From UBA1181 sp045601045 (GTDB taxonomy: Bacteria > Bacteroidota > Bacteroidia > Bacteroidales > Paludibacteraceae), in contig JAZRZA010000071.1 of the NCBI GenBank assembly GCA_045601045.1, forward strand, positions 62,001-126,000: a DNA stretch of 64,000 bases. Reading direction: 5' to 3'. A program made the translations under genes and the position numbers. This document shows positions 54,090 to 61,691 of the stretch, piece by piece; positions within the stretch are counted from its first letter, which is position 1, and the number at the start of each line of letters is the position of its first letter. Under the pieces are notes generated by a model that was not told the DNA's origin, searched no databases, and saw only the letters and a program-made list of their open reading frames with translations.

Positions 54090-55022
54090 ATGTCTAAGAT
54101 ATATAAATCAGCAGATGAATTGATCGGACGCACTCCCCTTTTGGAGTTGTCCCACATAGAGAAAGAGTTTGGTTTGAAGGCGAATATCATCGCCAAAGTA
54201 GAGTACTTCAACCCTGGCGGAAGCGTCAAGGACCGTGTGGCGAAGGCGATGTTGGACGAAGCCGAGAAGAGCGGTAAATTGAAGAAGGGATCGGTGATCA
54301 TCGAGCCTACCTCCGGAAACACAGGTATCGGACTTGCCAGCGTAGCGGCGGCGCGCGGTTACCGTATCATCATCGTGATGCCAGACACCATGAGCGTGGA
54401 GCGTCGCCAATTGATGAAGGCTTACGGTGCGGAACTCGTCTTGACAGAGGGCGCCAAGGGCATGAAGGGCGCGATTGCCAAGGCGGAGGAGTTGGCCAAG
54501 GAGAATCCAAACAGTTTCATTCCAGGTCAGTTCGTCAATCCAGCCAATCCGAAGGCGCACTTCGAGACCACAGGTCCGGAGATTTACGAGGACACGGATG
54601 GTCAAGTGGATATTTTCGTGGCAGGCGTCGGCACCGGTGGAACCATTACCGGTGTGGGCAAATATTTGAAGAGCAAGAACCCGAACGTCAAGGTCGTTGC
54701 GGTGGAGCCAGCCACATCCGCAGTGTTGTCGACAGGCGTGGCAGGCGCGCACAAGATCCAGGGTATCGGTGCGGGATTCGTGCCAGAGACATTGGACACC
54801 AAAATTTATGACGAGATCATTCCAGTCCCTAACGAAGAGGCTTTCGCCATCGGCAAATTGATCGGTAAGAAAGAGGGTATCTTGGTAGGTATCTCCGCAG
54901 GTGCGGCCACATGGGCAGCCATCGAGTTGGCGAAGCGTCCTGAAAATGCGGGAAAGAACATCGTGGTGCTCTTGCCAGATACGGGCGACCGCTATCTCAG
55001 CACACCACTTTTCGCAGAGTAA
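54090..55022 (+). CDS. cysK: Cysteine synthase A
   Basis: The 310-residue PLP enzyme makes cysteine from O-acetylserine and sulfide. PLP lysine is Lys47 in GGSVKDRV. The substrate loop is EPTSGNTGIG and the phosphate-binding loop is GVGTGGTITGVG. Length is typical of CysK. It is cotranscribed with metY and ends at a strong terminator, so one transcript provides both sulfide-assimilating enzymes. Confidence 0.97.
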   Translation: MSKIYKSADELIGRTPLLELSHIEKEFGLKANIIAKVEYFNPGGSVKDRVAKAMLDEAEKSGKLKKGSVIIEPTSGNTGIGLASVAAARGYRIIIVMPDTMSVERRQLMKAYGAELVLTEGAKGMKGAIAKAEELAKENPNSFIPGQFVNPANPKAHFETTGPEIYEDTDGQVDIFVAGVGTGGTITGVGKYLKSKNPNVKVVAVEPATSAVLSTGVAGAHKIQGIGAGFVPETLDTKIYDEIIPVPNEEAFAIGKLIGKKEGILVGISAGAATWAAIELAKRPENAGKNIVVLLPDTGDRYLSTPLFAE

Positions 55023-55045
55023 ATAACACAACAATTACATAAGCG

Positions 55046-55090
55046 AATCCGCAGTCCTCGTGAGGGGGCTGCGGATTATTTTTTTTACAA
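55046..55090 (+). terminator. metY-cysK terminator
   Basis: AATCCGCAG (55046-55054) pairs with CTGCGGATT (55069-55077), followed by a T-run interrupted by one A. Confidence 0.9.
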
Positions 55091-55127
55091 CTGACAGTTG
55101 TAATTCATAAATAAACAATTATATTTG
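55087..55127 (+). promoter_or_regulatory. Promoter and palindromic operator of the RelE-like/XRE module
   Basis: ACAACTGACAGTTGT (55087-55101) is a 7-bp inverted repeat around one base. It covers the -33 element (GTTG, 55097-55100), which stands 19 bases from the -7 TATATTTG (55120-55127). It is well placed for autorepression by the module's XRE protein. The start codon follows at 55139, giving an almost leaderless mRNA. Confidence 0.65.
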
Positions 55128-55138
55128 CAAAAAAAACT

Positions 55139-55690
55139 ATGAAATTCGACAAGATACTTGAAAACGGCACCCTCTGGGCAGTAAGATATGACGGAGCAAA
55201 AGACAATGTTCTTCAAACTACATTTGAACAATGGAGTGATCCCGAATGGTTAGTCGAATTCTTCATAAAAAACATGTCAGACTTAACATCTTTTTTCAAA
55301 ATCACAGATTTAAGCCAAGCTATCTATGATACAATCGACGACAGCCAAAAGATGCAATGTCTAATATTGGACATTTCTCCAGATGCAAATCTCGACCATC
55401 TATTTCGTCCATTAGAAAATAGTCGAGCGAACGAAATGGTTTTAGGGAAAGAGAAAGGGAAGATAACAAACCGTCCTCGCCATGCATCGTGGTTGCGCTT
55501 ATATGCCATCAAACTTGAACCAGGATGTTATATCATTACAGGGGGAGCTATTAAATTGACGCGAACAATGCAAGAGAGAGAGCATACACTAGAAGAATTA
55601 AGAAAGATGGAGCAAGTCAGGGAACTATTGATAAGCGAAGGGGCAATCGACGCAGACGGATTCGAAAACTATTTAGTAGAAACAGCATAA
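55139..55690 (+). CDS. RelE/HigB-like putative toxin with long N-terminus
   Basis: The 183-residue product has a C-terminal part (about 115-170) that resembles RelE/HigB-type toxins: HASWLRLYAIKLEPGCYIIT GGAIKLTRTMQERE (shown split), then ELRKMEQVRELLISEG. The N-terminal 110 residues (LWAVRYDGAKDN; QWSDPEWLVEFFIKNM) are longer than in usual toxins. It is followed after 19 bases by an XRE gene, the reverse toxin-antitoxin order seen in higBA-type modules. Catalytic residues cannot be assigned by eye. Confidence 0.7.
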   Translation: MKFDKILENGTLWAVRYDGAKDNVLQTTFEQWSDPEWLVEFFIKNMSDLTSFFKITDLSQAIYDTIDDSQKMQCLILDISPDANLDHLFRPLENSRANEMVLGKEKGKITNRPRHASWLRLYAIKLEPGCYIITGGAIKLTRTMQEREHTLEELRKMEQVRELLISEGAIDADGFENYLVETA

Positions 55691-55709
55691 CAAATCAACC
55701 AATACTCGT

Positions 55710-56072
55710 ATGAAACAAAAAACATTGGATTATCTAGAATCAAACAAAAGCCAAACACCTTCTTCATGGAGAGAAGAAGCGGAATGGAGGCAAAAGAACT
55801 GGTATTGGCTACAACACTCACAGAAATTAGCCGCAACCATGCTTTTGAGAATGAAGCAACTAGGTCTCACGCAACAAGCCCTTGCGAATCAGATGAACTG
55901 TTCACAACAATATATATCTAAAATATTAAAGGGGAAAGAAAATCTGTCACTTGAAACAATCTCTAAAATCGAGCAAGCCCTCAGTATCCAAATAATCAAA
56001 GACGACGCAAAGGATCTTTCCAGCATAGCAGCCGACAAAGAGGAGGATTACACCCCCTCCTACCGACAATAG
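55710..56072 (+). CDS. XRE-family DNA-binding antitoxin-like protein
   Basis: The 120-residue product has an N-terminal helical region (WREEAEWRQKNWYWLQHSQK) and a clear Cro/CI helix-turn-helix at about 43-98: MLLRMKQLGLTQQALANQMN followed by CSQQYISKILKGKENLSLET. A charged tail follows. As second gene after a RelE-like toxin, it is probably the antitoxin and autorepressor acting on the palindrome at 55087. Confidence 0.82.
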   Translation: MKQKTLDYLESNKSQTPSSWREEAEWRQKNWYWLQHSQKLAATMLLRMKQLGLTQQALANQMNCSQQYISKILKGKENLSLETISKIEQALSIQIIKDDAKDLSSIAADKEEDYTPSYRQ

Positions 56073-56079
56073 GTAAAAG

Positions 56080-56122
56080 ACAAACGCTACCCGACTTGGT
56101 TATTTCATTGGATAGCGTTTGT
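56080..56122. terminator. Convergent-gene hairpin
   Basis: ACAAACGCTA (56080-56089) pairs perfectly with TAGCGTTTGT (56113-56122). It separates the XRE gene from the convergent TPR gene and may terminate both. Confidence 0.65.
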
Positions 56123-56186
56123 TCCTAAGTTTTAAGGACAATATTTCAACATATTATTTCAGAGGATGAGCGACCCCAATCATCGA

Positions 56187-57302
56187 CTAAAATTGAGGGA
56201 AGATAGAGCTGGATGGTCTCTTTTTTGAAGAGGCATCCTCTTTTTGCTTCGCATCCATGATGTCGTCGGCAAACTTCTTCCAATCCTTATAAGACATCTT
56301 CTTCACATCACTGAGCGTCGTCTGATAAGTCTTAACCCCTGTTTTACTAAAAGTTGACATCACAGCCATCTGCGATTTGTATTGATCCACCACATCATCA
56401 ACATACTCCACACGAATCGCATAATTCAACGTACGGGCGCCACTTGCATCCGGATCATAAACCCTGAATATATACTGCGTCGCCATACGGCCCGCATCCT
56501 GTGGATTAAAGTATTCATATACGCGGACCTTGGAATCACCATGCATGTATTCATCCACCCACAAAAGAGCTTGATTTTGGCTCTGCTTTTCTTGCAACTG
56601 AATGGCTTTCTTTTGATGGACGGCCGCCTTATCATAGGCACCGATCTTATTGTAGCACAAAACCGCATAGGACTGAGCCCTGAAATTATCACCACCCATA
56701 TCCTTCAACATCGCCTTCAACAAAGAGGAGACCTCTTTTCCCGTCGCATGGGAGATAAGTAAACGATGGGCGGAGAAACGGTAAGAGGTGGTTCCCTTCA
56801 TCTTAATCACCTTATTACATGCCGTCCTCATTTTCTCGACATCGCCCATGTCTGAATAGCAATAGGCCCTACAAAGCATGTTATAAGCATCCGAGCCGAA
56901 CTTCCTCTCCATCTCATCCAACACGGCAAGCGCCTCATCGGATCGATTGAGAGATTGCAGGATCATACCCTTCAGCATCATGTACCTACGAATCTTCGGA
57001 GCGCATTGAATCGCCTTCTCATTGGCGGGCAGCGCCTCTTGGAATCGGTTGTTGGAGAACAACAGACTCGCCTTTCTGTAGTAGGCCTCATGGAAAAGCG
57101 TATCAGCTTGAATCGCCTTGTCGTAATAATAGATGGCGCTATCAGACTCCTCCGCCTCCAAAAAGAACTCGGCACGCGCCATATAATCGGACGCCAAGGA
57201 GGATGCCTCTGCCGTTACAGATGATTGACTCTCCTCAGCCGCATAAAGACTTAGGCTCATGAAAGGTAGGCCTAAGATTAATAATTTCAATTCACGCTTC
57301 AT
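56187..57302 (-). CDS. Exported TPR-repeat protein
   Basis: The product is 371 residues from the ATG at 57302, with a signal peptide (1-22, ending LYA). Tetratricopeptide repeats run from about 35 to 240: YMARAEFFLEAEESDSAIYY, HEAYYRKASLLFSNNRFQEA and SYAVLCYNKIGAYDKAAVHQ. The final 130 residues (VYEYFNPQDAGRMATQYIFR onward) are not TPR and end in a Ser/Lys-rich tail. It is likely a periplasmic scaffold; no partner is evident. Confidence 0.85.
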   Translation of the reverse strand: MKRELKLLILGLPFMSLSLYAAEESQSSVTAEASSLASDYMARAEFFLEAEESDSAIYYYDKAIQADTLFHEAYYRKASLLFSNNRFQEALPANEKAIQCAPKIRRYMMLKGMILQSLNRSDEALAVLDEMERKFGSDAYNMLCRAYCYSDMGDVEKMRTACNKVIKMKGTTSYRFSAHRLLISHATGKEVSSLLKAMLKDMGGDNFRAQSYAVLCYNKIGAYDKAAVHQKKAIQLQEKQSQNQALLWVDEYMHGDSKVRVYEYFNPQDAGRMATQYIFRVYDPDASGARTLNYAIRVEYVDDVVDQYKSQMAVMSTFSKTGVKTYQTTLSDVKKMSYKDWKKFADDIMDAKQKEDASSKKRPSSSIFPQF

Positions 57303-57336
57303 AGTTGTACCTGTTTTGTTCGACAACGAGATAGAA

Positions 57337-57344
57337 CAAATTTA
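57337..57344 (-). promoter_or_regulatory. -7 promoter element of the TPR protein gene
   Basis: The minus strand reads TAAATTTG, giving a leader of about 28 bases before the ATG at 57302. Confidence 0.5.
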
Positions 57345-57375
57345 TGAAAAAATTTAAAATATACAACTATTAACG

Positions 57376-57407
57376 AAAAAAGAGACGCCACCTAATGGTG
57401 GAATCTC
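57376..57407 (-). terminator. Terminator of the alpha/beta hydrolase gene
   Basis: CCACC (57388-57392) pairs with GGTGG (57397-57401), extended by GAGA/TCTC; the A-run 57376-57381 is the minus-strand T-tract. Confidence 0.75.
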
Positions 57408-57433
57408 CTTATCTATGGGGCTAGTAAACAGCG

Positions 57434-58375
57434 CTAAACTTCCGGTGCATTCACCCTTTCCAAGAATAAGGAGATGGCTTCAACGTAACGCTCGGGTTGT
57501 TGGCTAATCGCCTGGATGTGCGTTCCGCCCTCCACTTCCCAGAATTCCACCTGTTCCTTTTTCGCCTTCAAAATTTTCACGCCCTCCACCAATGGCACTC
57601 GGGTATCGGCATTGCCGTGGATAATCAGAAGCGGTGTCTTGACCGCTCCTAAAGTACGGATGGATGATGCCTCCTTAAAGCTCCACCCCTCCTTGATCTT
57701 ACAGAGCAAACTGGCCGCGTCAAGCAACGGGAAAGGGGGAAGATGCATTTTAGTTCGCATCTCATAGGCAAACTCCTCATAGGCAGAGGAGAATCCACTG
57801 TCATCCACCAGAGCCCTCACATAAGAAGGGAGTCCCTGTCCAGCGCACATCAGGACGCAAGCACCGCCCATAGAGAGGCCGTGTAACGTCATGGGCAATG
57901 AGCCATTTCCGAACGTTTCATTCGCCAGTTCCGCCCAACGAAGTACATCCAATCGCTCCTTCCAACCCATATTGATCACCTTGCCCTCGCTACCCGCATG
58001 GGCACGCTGATCGATCATCACCACATTGTAATGGAACTTTTCAAAATACATCTTCGCATGTGGTGCGGTTTGGATAGCGCATCCCGAATAGCCATGCACC
58101 AACACGACATTACCCACAGCATTCTCGCAAGGGATAAAGTAGGCGTGCAGACGAAGTCCCTCCTCATTGGTGAAGTAGCGATCCTCTACCTTCCGTTGTT
58201 CGCGCAGCGCATCGAACCAGGCCAACGCGTCGGCGTATGTGGGAAGCATCTTCTTTCGATAAGCCTCCTCACTGACACCCACCACCCGTTTATAAATCGA
58301 TATTTTCAAAAAGAATATGGCAAAAGCCACCACAAGCAGCAGTACAACCGCAGCCACTACACCCAAAATAATCAT
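57434..58375 (-). CDS. Membrane-anchored alpha/beta hydrolase
   Basis: The 313-residue product has an N-terminal membrane helix (about 3-24). The serine-hydrolase fold has the oxyanion region VLVHGYSGCA, nucleophile Ser168 in GLSMGG, acid Asp257 in IIHGNADTRV and His286 in GGTHIQA. Family resemblance is to FrsA/BEM46-like esterases, often annotated as dipeptidyl-peptidase-like hydrolases. The substrate is unknown. It ends before a clear terminator; no promoter of its own is obvious, so it may be read from the ABM gene promoter. Confidence 0.88.
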   Translation of the reverse strand: MIILGVVAAVVLLLVVAFAIFFLKISIYKRVVGVSEEAYRKKMLPTYADALAWFDALREQRKVEDRYFTNEEGLRLHAYFIPCENAVGNVVLVHGYSGCAIQTAPHAKMYFEKFHYNVVMIDQRAHAGSEGKVINMGWKERLDVLRWAELANETFGNGSLPMTLHGLSMGGACVLMCAGQGLPSYVRALVDDSGFSSAYEEFAYEMRTKMHLPPFPLLDAASLLCKIKEGWSFKEASSIRTLGAVKTPLLIIHGNADTRVPLVEGVKILKAKKEQVEFWEVEGGTHIQAISQQPERYVEAISLFLERVNAPEV

Positions 58376-58411
58376 AGCTCAAATATTAGAAAAAGTATCT
58401 ATCGGACAAAA

Positions 58412-58690
58412 TCAATCATGCAAGATCTTCTCAATCCCCACACGCTCCACATAACGCTCCTTTAGGGATGATAACTGTTGGAAATGAGGCGTCGTCATGT
58501 GAATCTTCTGCGCCTCCTCACTCTCCCACTTCTCCACCAAGAGAAGGGTATCGTCGTCATTCAACGGAAGGAAGTAATCATATTGTTTGCAGCCATTCTC
58601 GGCTTGACACTTCGAAGCGATATCCGCAGCGGCGATCTCCTTGACAAAATCATTGCGAAAACCCTTTTTGCAATGATAATAAACAATCAT
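58412..58690 (-). CDS. ABM-family (YgiN-like) putative monooxygenase
   Basis: The product is 92 residues from the ATG at 58690 (MIVYYHCKKGFRNDFV); an ATG at 58699 is an alternative start. The antibiotic-biosynthesis-monooxygenase fold is recognised by ENGCKQYDYFLPLNDDDT and LLLVEKWESEEAQKIHM TPHF-like ending (KIHMTTPHFQQL). Such small dimeric proteins act as quinol monooxygenases or unknown oxidases. It has its own promoter, which overlaps the end of thiE. Confidence 0.82.
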   Translation of the reverse strand: MIVYYHCKKGFRNDFVKEIAAADIASKCQAENGCKQYDYFLPLNDDDTLLLVEKWESEEAQKIHMTTPHFQQLSSLKERYVERVGIEKILHD

Positions 58691-58710
58691 TGTTAGCATA
58701 ACTATCAATA

Positions 58711-59334
58711 TTATTTAATTTTAACGCCACAAATATAATGGATTTTTTCCAAAATTGTTCTAAAACTTTCGACACCCTTTTCCATTCCCTCACGGACAAA
58801 TGGATGCCACACGCTTCCCAAAAAAGCGGCACCACCAAATCCATATTCCTTCACTTCCGGTAGATATTCCGCTTTCATGCCTCCCAAAGCGATCACATCG
58901 TCGTCTATGACACCCTCCCGCTTGGCTTGAAAGAGCACTTCCGGGGTGAAGGTCGCCCCATACCCCTCTTTGGAGATACTGTCGTAGATGGGGCTCAAAA
59001 AGAGGTAGTCGCAATGCGGCTTATAGCGTTCCACCTCCTCCAAAGAGTGGCAAGAGCGTGAGACATGTCCGCACCATCCCACAGGAGGCTGCGGATTGCG
59101 TGAGTTGAGATGCACCCCCTTCAAAGGGAACTCCTCAAGCAGTTCAAAGTGGTCATGCAAAACGATTCGGTCATAATAGCAAGGCGCTATCCGCCTCAAC
59201 AAAGCGCCATACTCCTGTGCGGAGGCCTTGGGCTTACGAAGATGCAGATATTGCAGACCATTGCGGAACAAAGCCTCTATGCATTGGGCCTCGTCCGCAA
59301 AAAAATCAGGCATCGTAATGACAACCAACTTCAT
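58711..59334 (-). CDS. thiE: Thiamine phosphate synthase (ThiE/TenI family)
   Basis: The product is 207 residues from the ATG at 59334 (MKLVVITMPDFFADEAQCIE), one base after the thioesterase stop. The TIM barrel shows QYLHLRKPKAS, RIVLHDHFELLEEFPLKGVH LNSR (shown split), YLFLSPIYDSISKEGYG and VIALGGMKAE followed by GFGGAAFLGSVW. It joins HMP-PP and thiazole phosphate, or, if a TenI paralogue, aromatises the thiazole. TenI cannot be excluded because a second thiE may lie beyond the window. Last gene of the thi operon. Confidence 0.85.
   Translation of the reverse strand: MKLVVITMPDFFADEAQCIEALFRNGLQYLHLRKPKASAQEYGALLRRIAPCYYDRIVLHDHFELLEEFPLKGVHLNSRNPQPPVGWCGHVSRSCHSLEEVERYKPHCDYLFLSPIYDSISKEGYGATFTPEVLFQAKREGVIDDDVIALGGMKAEYLPEVKEYGFGGAAFLGSVWHPFVREGMEKGVESFRTILEKIHYICGVKIK
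58730..58737 (-). promoter_or_regulatory. -7 promoter element of the ABM gene, inside thiE
   Basis: The minus strand reads TATATTTG within the last codons of thiE, 40 bases before the ABM start. Confidence 0.5.
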
Positions 59335-59335
59335 C

Positions 59336-59806
59336 CTACTCCTCCACCTCGCAACCTGGGAATCCATCCGCAGCCGCTTGCTCCTTGGTTTTACAGAAAT
59401 AGACCAACTGGCCTTGGGTACACAAGGTATCGGTATCATCATAAATCTCCGCGTCAATAAAGGCGACATTGCGCATCATCTTGTTCAGACGAGCCTTTAC
59501 GGTTATCACCTTGCACTTGGTGGAGACAGGCTTCAAATACTTCACCTCCATCTTGGAAGTGACGCCAATGGTCTGCAACTTTCGGGAGATCACCCATCCC
59601 GCCAACTCATCCATCAAGAGCGACTGGATGCCGCCATGCAAAGTATTCACATAACTTTGGAAGTTATCGTTCGGTTGCCAACGGGTAATGATATCCTCCC
59701 CATCCTCATAGAGATCGAGGTGAAGGCCAATGCTATTGGTCGGACAGCAGGCGAAACAGTTATATCCCTCCACGCCCAACCAAGGGTTGATAATTTTCTT
59801 ATACAT
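59336..59806 (-). CDS. PaaI-type hotdog-fold thioesterase
   Basis: The 156-residue product has the hotdog helix HGGIQSLLMDELAGWVIS, with the conserved HGG and Asp/Glu of PaaI thioesterases, and a strand VTSKMEVKYLKPVS. An early Cys pair (NCFACCPTNSIGLHLDLY) is typical of Bacteroidota PaaI relatives. It hydrolyses acyl-CoA esters. It lies between thiF and thiE with 22- and 1-base gaps, so it is cotranscribed; a thiamine role is not known to me. Confidence 0.85.
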   Translation of the reverse strand: MYKKIINPWLGVEGYNCFACCPTNSIGLHLDLYEDGEDIITRWQPNDNFQSYVNTLHGGIQSLLMDELAGWVISRKLQTIGVTSKMEVKYLKPVSTKCKVITVKARLNKMMRNVAFIDAEIYDDTDTLCTQGQLVYFCKTKEQAAADGFPGCEVEE

Positions 59807-59828
59807 ATTTTCTTATATTTCTTGAGAA

Positions 59829-60530
59829 TTAAATATTTACGATAAAGCTATTCATGGAGCGCAGGTCAATGCTCCACAATTTATTGACCAAGGGTTCGCC
59901 GAAACCGCCCACCAACTGAAGCACCTGATTGGCCTCCACACTTCCCACCACGGCGGGCGTCGTACCAAGGACCGCCTTTGAGGGTTGGTAATCGGAGGTT
60001 TCCGAACGGGGATAGAGATCGGTGTAATACCTCGGATGGTCTCCCACGCCAAAGACAGAGACCTGACCATCCAACCCCTCGATAGAGCCATAGACATAGG
60101 GCTTACGTTGCGCGCGGCACACCTCGTCGATCACATAGCGGGTGGCGAAATTATCGCATCCATCCACCACCAAATCATATTGGGAGATGATTTCGGCCGC
60201 GTTATCCGCCGTCAAACGGCAGACATGGGGCACCAGACGCACCTCGCTGTTCAAATCAGACAAACATCTCGCGGCGCACATCGCCTTGTGCTGCCCCACC
60301 TCATGCTCCCGATAGAGGACTTGACGATGTAAATTGGTGACACTCACCACATCGTCGTCCAGAAGGCCAATGGTCCCGATGCCCGCACCCGTCAAATAGA
60401 GGGCGATGGGAGAGCCCAAGCCTCCCACACCAACGATCAGCACACGCGCCTTCCGTATTTTCTCATGCCCCGCCTCACCCAGTTCAGGCAAGAGGATTTG
60501 GCGTTGGTAACGTTGCGACAAATCACCCAT
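59829..60530 (-). CDS. thiF: ThiF/MoeB/HesA-family adenylyltransferase
   Basis: The 233-residue product should adenylate the C-terminal Gly of ThiS for sulfur transfer in thiazole synthesis. The nucleotide loop is VLIVGVGGLGSPIALYL. LHRQVLYREHEVGQHKA and DLVVDGCDNFATRYVIDEVC are conserved. The zinc-binding CxxC pairs of E. coli ThiF are absent: the segment after the crossover reads YTDLYPRSETSDYQPSKAV. Related Bacteroidales proteins share this, as far as I recall. Its start is 1 base from the thiH stop in the operon. Confidence 0.88.
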   Translation of the reverse strand: MGDLSQRYQRQILLPELGEAGHEKIRKARVLIVGVGGLGSPIALYLTGAGIGTIGLLDDDVVSVTNLHRQVLYREHEVGQHKAMCAARCLSDLNSEVRLVPHVCRLTADNAAEIISQYDLVVDGCDNFATRYVIDEVCRAQRKPYVYGSIEGLDGQVSVFGVGDHPRYYTDLYPRSETSDYQPSKAVLGTTPAVVGSVEANQVLQLVGGFGEPLVNKLWSIDLRSMNSFIVNI

Positions 60531-60531
60531 A

Positions 60532-61668
60532 TCAATTCTTTTCCAATTTCAGCTCGTCGAAACCGCTGTCCCAATCCTTCCAAACGGGTTCTCGACCCAA
60601 CTCCTTCAAACGGGCGTTGATCTCCACCGCCGTACGGTCGTCATTGACATGGAACTGCTCCAAAGCCTCCGGATAGGTGTAGTAACCGCCTGGCTCCGTC
60701 TTGCTCTCCGCACTCATCGTAGTCACGCCGAGGCAGGCCATGTTGTCACGGATGAAGGCTGGCTCACGGGTGGAATAAGAGATGTCCACATCGTGGTCGA
60801 AGATACGCATGGCGAAGGTCACCTGCGCCAACTCCTTGTCGCTCATAATGCAATTGGGTTGGAATCCGCCATTCTCCGCAGGACGCATACGAGGGAAGTT
60901 CACGCTATATTTGGTCTTCCAGTAATGTTTCTGCAAATAGCGTAAGTGGTAGGCCATCATGGTGATGTCGGTACGCCACTCCTTCTCCAGACCGATCAAG
61001 ACACCCATTCCGATGGAGTGGACGCCCGCTTGGCCCATACGGTCGAAACCGTTGCATCGCCACTCGAATTTGGACTTCATGCCCTTCGGGTGGTAGATGT
61101 TATAGTTGGCGCGGTTATAGGTCTCCTGGAAGCAGATCACACCGTTCATGCCATGCTTGGTCAGCTCGGCATACTCCTCCGTGCTCAAAGGCATCACCTC
61201 AATCTTCAAATTGGAGAAATACTTCTTGGCGATATCCAACGCCTTGGCAATGTAGGGAACACCTGCCTTCGCAGGGTTCTCGCCCGTCACGATCAGAAGA
61301 TTCTCGAAAGGACCGAGCTTCTTGATCGCCTTGTACTCATCCTCACACTGCTCCGGCGTCAAGATGGTACGAGCCATCGGATTGCTGATGTGGAAACCGC
61401 AATAGACGCACGAATTGGTGCAAGAGTTGGTGATGTATAACGGAATGAACATGGAGATGGTCTTACCGAACCTCTCCTCCGTATATTTTTTGCTGAGGCG
61501 AGCCATCGTCTCCAAATAGGGAGTCGCAGCTGGGGAGATCAAAGCCATGAAATCCTCCACATCACAGTGCTCCTTCGACAAGGCACGACGCACATCGGCG
61601 TCTGTTTTAGCGGCGATCTTCGCCGTTGTCTCGTCCCAATCTATCTTTAATAATTCGTCTGAAAACAC
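60532..61668 (-). CDS. thiH: 2-iminoacetate synthase (tyrosine lyase)
   Basis: The 378-residue radical SAM enzyme cleaves tyrosine to dehydroglycine and p-cresol for thiazole synthesis. The cluster motif is Cys83-x3-Cys87-x2-Cys90 (ITNSCTNSCVYCGF). GENPAKAGV, the HYWKTKYSVNFPRMRPAENG segment and the C-terminal SAESKTEPGGY also fit ThiH. The start is a GTG at 61668; the next ATG would cut off 40 conserved residues. It follows thiC by 23 bases that contain two GAATTA-type heptads. Confidence 0.94.
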   Translation of the reverse strand: MFSDELLKIDWDETTAKIAAKTDADVRRALSKEHCDVEDFMALISPAATPYLETMARLSKKYTEERFGKTISMFIPLYITNSCTNSCVYCGFHISNPMARTILTPEQCEDEYKAIKKLGPFENLLIVTGENPAKAGVPYIAKALDIAKKYFSNLKIEVMPLSTEEYAELTKHGMNGVICFQETYNRANYNIYHPKGMKSKFEWRCNGFDRMGQAGVHSIGMGVLIGLEKEWRTDITMMAYHLRYLQKHYWKTKYSVNFPRMRPAENGGFQPNCIMSDKELAQVTFAMRIFDHDVDISYSTREPAFIRDNMACLGVTTMSAESKTEPGGYYTYPEALEQFHVNDDRTAVEINARLKELGREPVWKDWDSGFDELKLEKN

Positions 61669-61691
61669 CGAAATTAATTTTGAATTATGAA

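Noticed and set aside
54108..55034. 308-codon open frame on the minus strand opposite cysK
   Set aside because: It lies wholly opposite a certain cysK. The product is Cys/His/Arg-rich without domain logic, as expected of an antisense shadow of a GC-richer gene.
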